Shown: piece by piece, positions 60,021 through 64,000 of the stretch
Layout of the letters: every line of letters begins with the position of its first letter
Position numbering within the stretch: position 1 is the stretch's first letter
Assembly (NCBI GenBank): GCA_031413815.1
Contig: JANOFU010000037.1
Coordinates: 76,669-140,668, forward strand
DNA from: JAGVSR01 sp031413815
GTDB taxonomy: Bacteria; Pseudomonadota; Alphaproteobacteria; Rhizobiales; Hyphomicrobiaceae
Length of the DNA stretch: 64,000 nucleotides
Reading direction: 5' to 3'
The notes under the pieces: model-generated
The model's database searches: none
Seen by the model: the letters and a program-made list of their open reading frames with translations, nothing else
What the model was told of the DNA's origin: nothing
Translations under genes and position numbers: made by a program

Positions 60021-60968
60021 TTAACATGATAGTGCAGCAAACACTGAGTCAAGATCCGCCGGCGTACCGACGGGAGTCGCTTTCAGCGATTTATCAATGC
60101 GGCCGGCGAGACCCGACAGCACTTTGCCAGTGCCAATCTCGTAGATGTCCGTGATCCCGTTGGCGGCCATGTAGAGCATGCATTCACGCCAGCGCACGGT
60201 GCCTGTCACCTGTTCGACCAGCCGCTTGCGGATCTCATCTGGGTTGGTGATCGGAGCCGCAAGCACGTTGGCCACCACGGGCACGGCCGGGGTCTTAATG
60301 TCCACTTTGGCCAGCGCCCCCGCCATTGCATCGGCGGCCGGCTGCATCAACGAACAATGGAACGGCGCCGACACCGGCAGCGGCACGGCGCGACGCACGC
60401 CAAACGCTTTGCCCGCGTCCGGCACGCGATCGAGCGCTGACTTATGGCCCGACAACACAACCTGCGTCTGCTCGTTGTCATTGGCGACCTGGCAGACATC
60501 GCCCTGGCTCGCGGCTGCCGCCACCTGCCGCGCCACGTCGATGCCAACGCCCAACAGCGCGCTCATTGCGCCCTGCCCAACTGGAACCGCCGCCTGCATC
60601 GCCAGCCCGCGCAGTCTCAATAGCCGGGCCGTATCGCTGAGCGTGAATGCTCCCGCAGCCGCCAGTGCCGAATACTCACCCAGCGAATGCCCGGCGACAA
60701 ATTTGACCTTGTCCTTGAGCGAAAACCCCATCTCCCGCTCAAACACGCGCATCACCGCCATCGACACGGCCATCAGCGCGGGCTGCGCATTTTCGGTGAG
60801 CGTGAGCGTGTCCTTCGGCCCCTCCCACATAATCTGCGACAGCTTCTGGCCAAGCGCCTCATCGACCTCGTCGAACACCTCGCGCGCGGCCGCGAAGGTT
60901 TGGGCTAACTCACGGCCCATGCCCACGTCTTGGCTGCCTTGGCCCGGAAACACGAATGCGATCGCCAT
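60021..60968 (-). CDS. fabD: Malonyl-CoA:ACP transacylase FabD
   Basis: 315 residues with the start MAIAFVFPGQGSQDVGMGRELA, the active-site serine in FVAGHSLGEYSALAAAG, and a C-terminal KVLSGLAGRIDKS segment with the family QxTxxx (QVTGTVRWREC). It charges ACP with malonyl groups. First gene of the fabD-fabG-acpP-fabF run; its promoter should lie in the 214 bases up to the divergent M50 peptidase gene, but I cannot name it. Confidence 0.97.
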   Translation of the reverse strand: MAIAFVFPGQGSQDVGMGRELAQTFAAAREVFDEVDEALGQKLSQIMWEGPKDTLTLTENAQPALMAVSMAVMRVFEREMGFSLKDKVKFVAGHSLGEYSALAAAGAFTLSDTARLLRLRGLAMQAAVPVGQGAMSALLGVGIDVARQVAAAASQGDVCQVANDNEQTQVVLSGHKSALDRVPDAGKAFGVRRAVPLPVSAPFHCSLMQPAADAMAGALAKVDIKTPAVPVVANVLAAPITNPDEIRKRLVEQVTGTVRWRECMLYMAANGITDIYEIGTGKVLSGLAGRIDKSLKATPVGTPADLDSVFAALSC

Positions 60969-61182
60969 GCGGAGGTCTGTCCCTACTTTGACCAGACAAG
61001 AAATCCAGTAAACCTTGACCGGGCTCTAACGCCTGGACCCGCCCGGCGCAAGGCTCATGGACTGCGGCAGGTCTGCCTCCGGGCCGCACGCGAAGCCTGA
61101 TTGTCTCATTCAGTGCCTATTCTGGACGGCGGGCCCCACACTATACTCCGTGTAGGATTCGATTGCGGAGCAGGATGTATAC

Positions 61183-61893
61183 ATGGGCCAAGCCGAAGTC
61201 GGACGCATTGCAGGCATCCCCATCATTCTGGATGCGAGCTTCATCCTGCTGTTCGTGATTTTCGGATTGCACTACTTCACCTCTGGCAACGTGCAGATGA
61301 TGTCCTATGGGCTGCTCTTGGTCACCGGGCTTGCCTTGTCGATTCTGCTGCACGAATTCGGGCACGCGTTCGCGGGGCGGATGTACGGCGTCGGAACGAC
61401 CCACATTGAGCTCAATGGTCTAGGCGGGCTTTGTTATTACGACCGCCACATGCCCATCGCTGTCATTCCCCGCACCGTGATGGCGCTGGCCGGTCCGGCC
61501 ATGAACCTCATTCTGTGGCTCGGCTGTGATGCACTGAGCACTGCCCTCTATGCGATTCCATCAGCGACTGACGACATGGCCGGAACCCAGCGCTTCGGCA
61601 ATTTGCTGTCGCATCTGTCGAGCCTGAACTTGATGCTGCTGTGGTTCAACCTGCTCCCCTCCCACCCTCTTGACGGTGGTACGGCGTTGGCGAGCTTGCT
61701 CGGTCCCGTGATGGGCCGCGAGAAGGCGATGCGCCTCATCGCCTACACTGGCATGCTGGTGGCGGCCTACTGCGCCTGGATGGTGCTGCAAGGCAATTAC
61801 TTCGCCGTTATCATCGCCTTCTTCCTTTATCAGGCGAACCAGAACGTGCTCAACACCCACCGCGGCGGGCCAACCATGAAGCGCTGGAATTGA
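61183..61893 (+). CDS. M50-family site-2-type metalloprotease, stand-alone
   Basis: 236 residues with about five transmembrane segments. The metal-binding motif is HEFGHAFAG near residue 63, and the second motif is HPLDGGTALASLLG near 160 (the NPxPxxDGG type). It lacks PDZ or CBS domains and resembles the short archaeal/bacterial S2P branch (Rv2869c-independent). It should cut a membrane substrate such as an anti-sigma factor, but none is nearby. A TATACT at 61142 is a possible -10. Confidence 0.9.
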   Translation: MGQAEVGRIAGIPIILDASFILLFVIFGLHYFTSGNVQMMSYGLLLVTGLALSILLHEFGHAFAGRMYGVGTTHIELNGLGGLCYYDRHMPIAVIPRTVMALAGPAMNLILWLGCDALSTALYAIPSATDDMAGTQRFGNLLSHLSSLNLMLLWFNLLPSHPLDGGTALASLLGPVMGREKAMRLIAYTGMLVAAYCAWMVLQGNYFAVIIAFFLYQANQNVLNTHRGGPTMKRWN

Positions 61894-61979
61894 TGGAGCG
61901 CGGGGTAAGGCACGTCACGGGCGGACTTGCGGTTGAGTGGCGATCAGAAGTGCCTGACCCCGTTCATACTACACCGCAA

Positions 61980-62960
61980 TCATTGCGCACTCGCCCTGGG
62001 CCACACAGCGCGCCACACCGGACCCAACATCTGCGTCCACACCAAAGCCGTTATGGCACCAATCACAATCCCGACCAACGCTGAGCCCACCGCGCTGGCC
62101 AGCCACTCGAGGGCCCCTCCGAACACCGGCATTGCTCCGCCGATCGCGACCGCCGCATCATGGATGACATGTTCAATCGCACCAAAGCCCATCTGATTGA
62201 GACCGTGCACGAAGATGCCGCCACCGACCCACAGCATTGCGAGTGTGCCTATAAAGGACAAGACGTTGAGAAACGGCGGCATGCCTTTCACGAGACCTTG
62301 CCCAATCGACTTGGTGATGGGCCCGCCGCGCTGGGCAAGGTACAGTCCGAAATCATCTGCTTTGACGATCAGCGCCACCAAACCATAGACACCGCCAGTG
62401 ACCATCAGTGCGACGGCGGCCAGCACCAGGGATTTCGTGAACAGATCGGGCGCTGTAATGCTGGCAAGGCTAATCGCCATAATCTCGGCAGACAGAATGA
62501 AATCGGTCTTGATGGCGCCGGCGACCTTCTCATCTTCGAGCTCTTTGCCACCGATGGGTTGTGCAGCGGACGCAGCGGCAGATGCGTCGTGGCTGTCGTC
62601 GTGACCCATCACCATGTGATGGAGCTTTTCGAAGCCCTCGAAACACAAGAATGCCCCACCCAACATCAGCAATGGCGTAATTGCCCACGGCGCAAACGCC
62701 GTCAGCAGCAGCGCCGCAGGCAGGAGCAGGAGCATCTTGTTCTTGAGTGAGCCCCACGCGATCTTGCCGATGATCGGCAGCTCGCGGTCGGCGGCAAATC
62801 CGACCACGTAGCGCGGCGTCACGGCGGTATCATCGACGACAATCCCGGCGGCTTTGGTGCCAGCCTTCGCGGCTTGTGCGGCGATGTCGTCTAAAGAGGC
62901 GGCCGCCACTTTGGCGAGAGCCACCACGTCGTCCAATAGCGCCAAAAGTCCGCTGCTCAT
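61980..62960 (-). CDS. DUF808 (YedI-type) membrane protein
   Basis: 326 residues beginning MSSGLLALLDDVVALAKVAAASLDDIAAQA, the DUF808 hallmark, with conserved DDTAVTPRYVVGFAADRELPI, a central acidic region with His/Asp (MGHDDSHD), and about seven hydrophobic helices. E. coli YedI has no known function. The gene is divergent from the L,D-transpeptidase gene and convergent with the M50 gene. Confidence 0.92.
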   Translation of the reverse strand: MSSGLLALLDDVVALAKVAAASLDDIAAQAAKAGTKAAGIVVDDTAVTPRYVVGFAADRELPIIGKIAWGSLKNKMLLLLPAALLLTAFAPWAITPLLMLGGAFLCFEGFEKLHHMVMGHDDSHDASAAASAAQPIGGKELEDEKVAGAIKTDFILSAEIMAISLASITAPDLFTKSLVLAAVALMVTGGVYGLVALIVKADDFGLYLAQRGGPITKSIGQGLVKGMPPFLNVLSFIGTLAMLWVGGGIFVHGLNQMGFGAIEHVIHDAAVAIGGAMPVFGGALEWLASAVGSALVGIVIGAITALVWTQMLGPVWRAVWPRASAQ

Positions 62961-63224
62961 CGAGATCCCCGCGTTGTGCCCTTATCAAGCCCACAAGTAA
63001 CTGTTTGCCGGCCCGAGCGCAAAAGACACCGACTCTGCTCTCCAAATCAATCCGTTAACCAATGTTACTCGGAGCCGTCCGCGCCCGGAGTTCGATTTGG
63101 CGCCGTGATGCGCGCAGGGTCGCGCACCGCAGCAATCGCGCACTCGACTGCGGCTCCGCTCCTGGAAGTCTTACAGCGCCGCCGCGATCGGCGTCAAAAA
63201 CATAACCAAACAGTGGGGTTTGTC

Positions 63225-63677
63225 ATGTTGCATCACCTATCATTTATGTTCCTCGCCATTGCGTTTGCCGGACTCACACAGACTACCAGCGCACACGCGG
63301 CGCTCACTTACGGCAAAGATCCCGCCGTTAGAGTGGAAATCAGCCGGTCTGCGCACAAGATGAACGTCTATGTCGGCGGCAAGCTCAAACATACCTGGAA
63401 GGTTTCAACGGGCCGCAAGGGCTTCAAAACACCGCGTGGTGCCTGGCGCCCGACGTGGATGACGAAAATGTGGCACTCCAAGCAGTGGTACAATTCGCCG
63501 ATGCCGCACTCGGTGTTTTTTAAGGACGGCTACGTCATCCACGCCACCACCGAAATCCGCAGTCTTGGACGCCCGGCCTCGCACGGGTGCGTGCGCCTTG
63601 CGCCCAAGAATGCCGCCCGCTTGTACGGCTTGATCAAAACCCACGGCGAAAAGAAAAAGAAAATTATCGTGAGCTGA
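63225..63677 (+). CDS. L,D-transpeptidase (YkuD family)
   Basis: 150 residues from the ATG at 63225, with a GGGG tract upstream. A signal peptide ends near SAHAAL. The YkuD domain carries the catalytic HATTEIRSLGRPASHGCVRL motif with His and Cys. Such enzymes form 3-3 crosslinks or attach lipoproteins or proteins to peptidoglycan. The longer open frame upstream is not conserved. A GGTGTC-type palindrome follows the stop. Confidence 0.94.
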   Translation: MLHHLSFMFLAIAFAGLTQTTSAHAALTYGKDPAVRVEISRSAHKMNVYVGGKLKHTWKVSTGRKGFKTPRGAWRPTWMTKMWHSKQWYNSPMPHSVFFKDGYVIHATTEIRSLGRPASHGCVRLAPKNAARLYGLIKTHGEKKKKIIVS

Positions 63678-63682
63678 CCAGC

Positions 63683-63749
63683 GGTGTCAGACACCAACGG
63701 AATGGGTCAAACGAAATAGGGCCAGGCTCCTTTTGGGGTGCCTGACCCC
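63683..63749. repeat. Dispersed palindrome cluster (GGTGTC plus GGGGTGCC)
   Basis: GGTGTCAGACACC at 63683-63695 is followed by GGGTCA and, at 63735-63749, GGGGTGCCTGACCCC, with GGGCCAGGC in between. It combines the GGTGTC and GGGGTC types of the same loose family, just after the L,D-transpeptidase stop. Confidence 0.75.
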
Positions 63750-63782
63750 GCATCGCTGACGTCGCATCGGGAAATTGAACGA

Positions 63783-64000
63783 TTAACCACCCGATCTGAA
63801 CGTCGCGGATTTCGCTTTTCCGAAGTTATCCTCGCGCTCCAAACCTCGCTGATACTCGCGCCATCCCGCATCACTCGGGGGCGTCTTCGCGAGGCGTCGT
63901 GTTGATGCGATGCGGGAGCGGGATCGGAAGGACTTTCTCGGCTGACGCAGCCAACCCTTCCGCGGCGCGCGCACCACCTGCCGGAATGCAGGACCCGCCG
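63783..64000 (-). CDS. Possible gene end, Arg-rich, continuing beyond the window
   Basis: On the minus strand an open frame runs from the right edge to a stop at 63783-63785, giving at least 72 residues, Arg- and Lys-rich near the start and ending REYQRGLEREDNFGKAKSATFRSGG. No domain is recognised. It could be the 3' part of a real gene or non-coding sequence; the basic composition and the lack of a start inside the window leave this open. Confidence 0.3.
   Translation of the reverse strand, partial: AGPAFRQVVRAPRKGWLRQPRKSFRSRSRIASTRRLAKTPPSDAGWREYQRGLEREDNFGKAKSATFRSGG

Overview
This window is chromosomal DNA of a GC-rich alphaproteobacterium, most likely of the order Hyphomicrobiales (Rhizobiales). 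The main evidence is gene order: dusB-ntrB-ntrC-ntrY-ntrX-trkA-dat-hfq-hflX-mazG, a fused ispDF, and the lptF-lptG-lptD-surA-pdxA-rsmA and fabD-fabG-acpP-fabF-mltG-yicC-gmk blocks. The species cannot be named from this sequence alone. I see no rRNA, tRNA, CRISPR array, prophage, intact insertion sequence or restriction system.

Layout. 1-4.8 kb: the 3' part of a chagasin-type cysteine-protease inhibitor gene followed directly by a secreted papain-family protease, then a small secreted repeat protein, a TrmJ-type tRNA methyltransferase with an unusual N-terminal extension, and an exported protein. 4.9-13.3 kb: rpsD, a duplicated PqiA-like membrane protein, grxD and a bolA-type gene, several small exported proteins (FKBP isomerase, LprI-like, His-rich), a DUF393 oxidoreductase and an acyltransferase. 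12.8-16.8 kb: queuosine-precursor genes queF, queD, queE, yhhQ-type transporter and queC, with a Uma2-family gene in the middle. 17-25.3 kb: eno, a FtsB/DivIC-like gene, Crp/Fnr and MarR regulators, two related lipoproteins, a RatA/COQ10 protein, a pentapeptide-repeat protein, a CinA-type amidase and ispDF. 25.5-39.7 kb: the dusB-ntrBC-ntrYX-trkA-dat-hfq-hflX run, a flavin monooxygenase-like gene and mazG. 39.7-44.1 kb: membrane and exported proteins of unknown role, a DUF938 methyltransferase and pepA. 44.5-53.9 kb: LPS transport and outer-membrane assembly genes plus pdxA, rsmA and an FkbM methyltransferase. 54-61 kb: gmk, yicC, mltG and fatty-acid synthesis. 61-64 kb: an M50 peptidase, a DUF808 protein, an L,D-transpeptidase and a possible gene end at the right edge.

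How the genes work together: the ntr block couples nitrogen sensing (NtrBC, NtrYX) to potassium uptake and RNA-level control (Hfq, HflX). The lpt/surA and fab/mltG blocks jointly build the envelope. The que genes make or salvage 7-deazaguanine for tRNA queuosine.

The most unusual points are: (1) mazG carries two unrelated palindromic repeat elements inserted in frame in its loops; (2) these belong to two dispersed palindrome families seen elsewhere in the window; (3) a decayed copy of the 3' end of queF lies about 1 kb from the intact queF; (4) QueD lacks the usual catalytic cysteine before its HGH motif; (5) a linked cysteine protease and inhibitor pair; (6) a 28-residue single-helix protein gene with a perfect ribosome binding site; (7) hflX coding sequence appears to extend upstream of any usual start codon. 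I did not find a clearly new defence or biosynthetic system.
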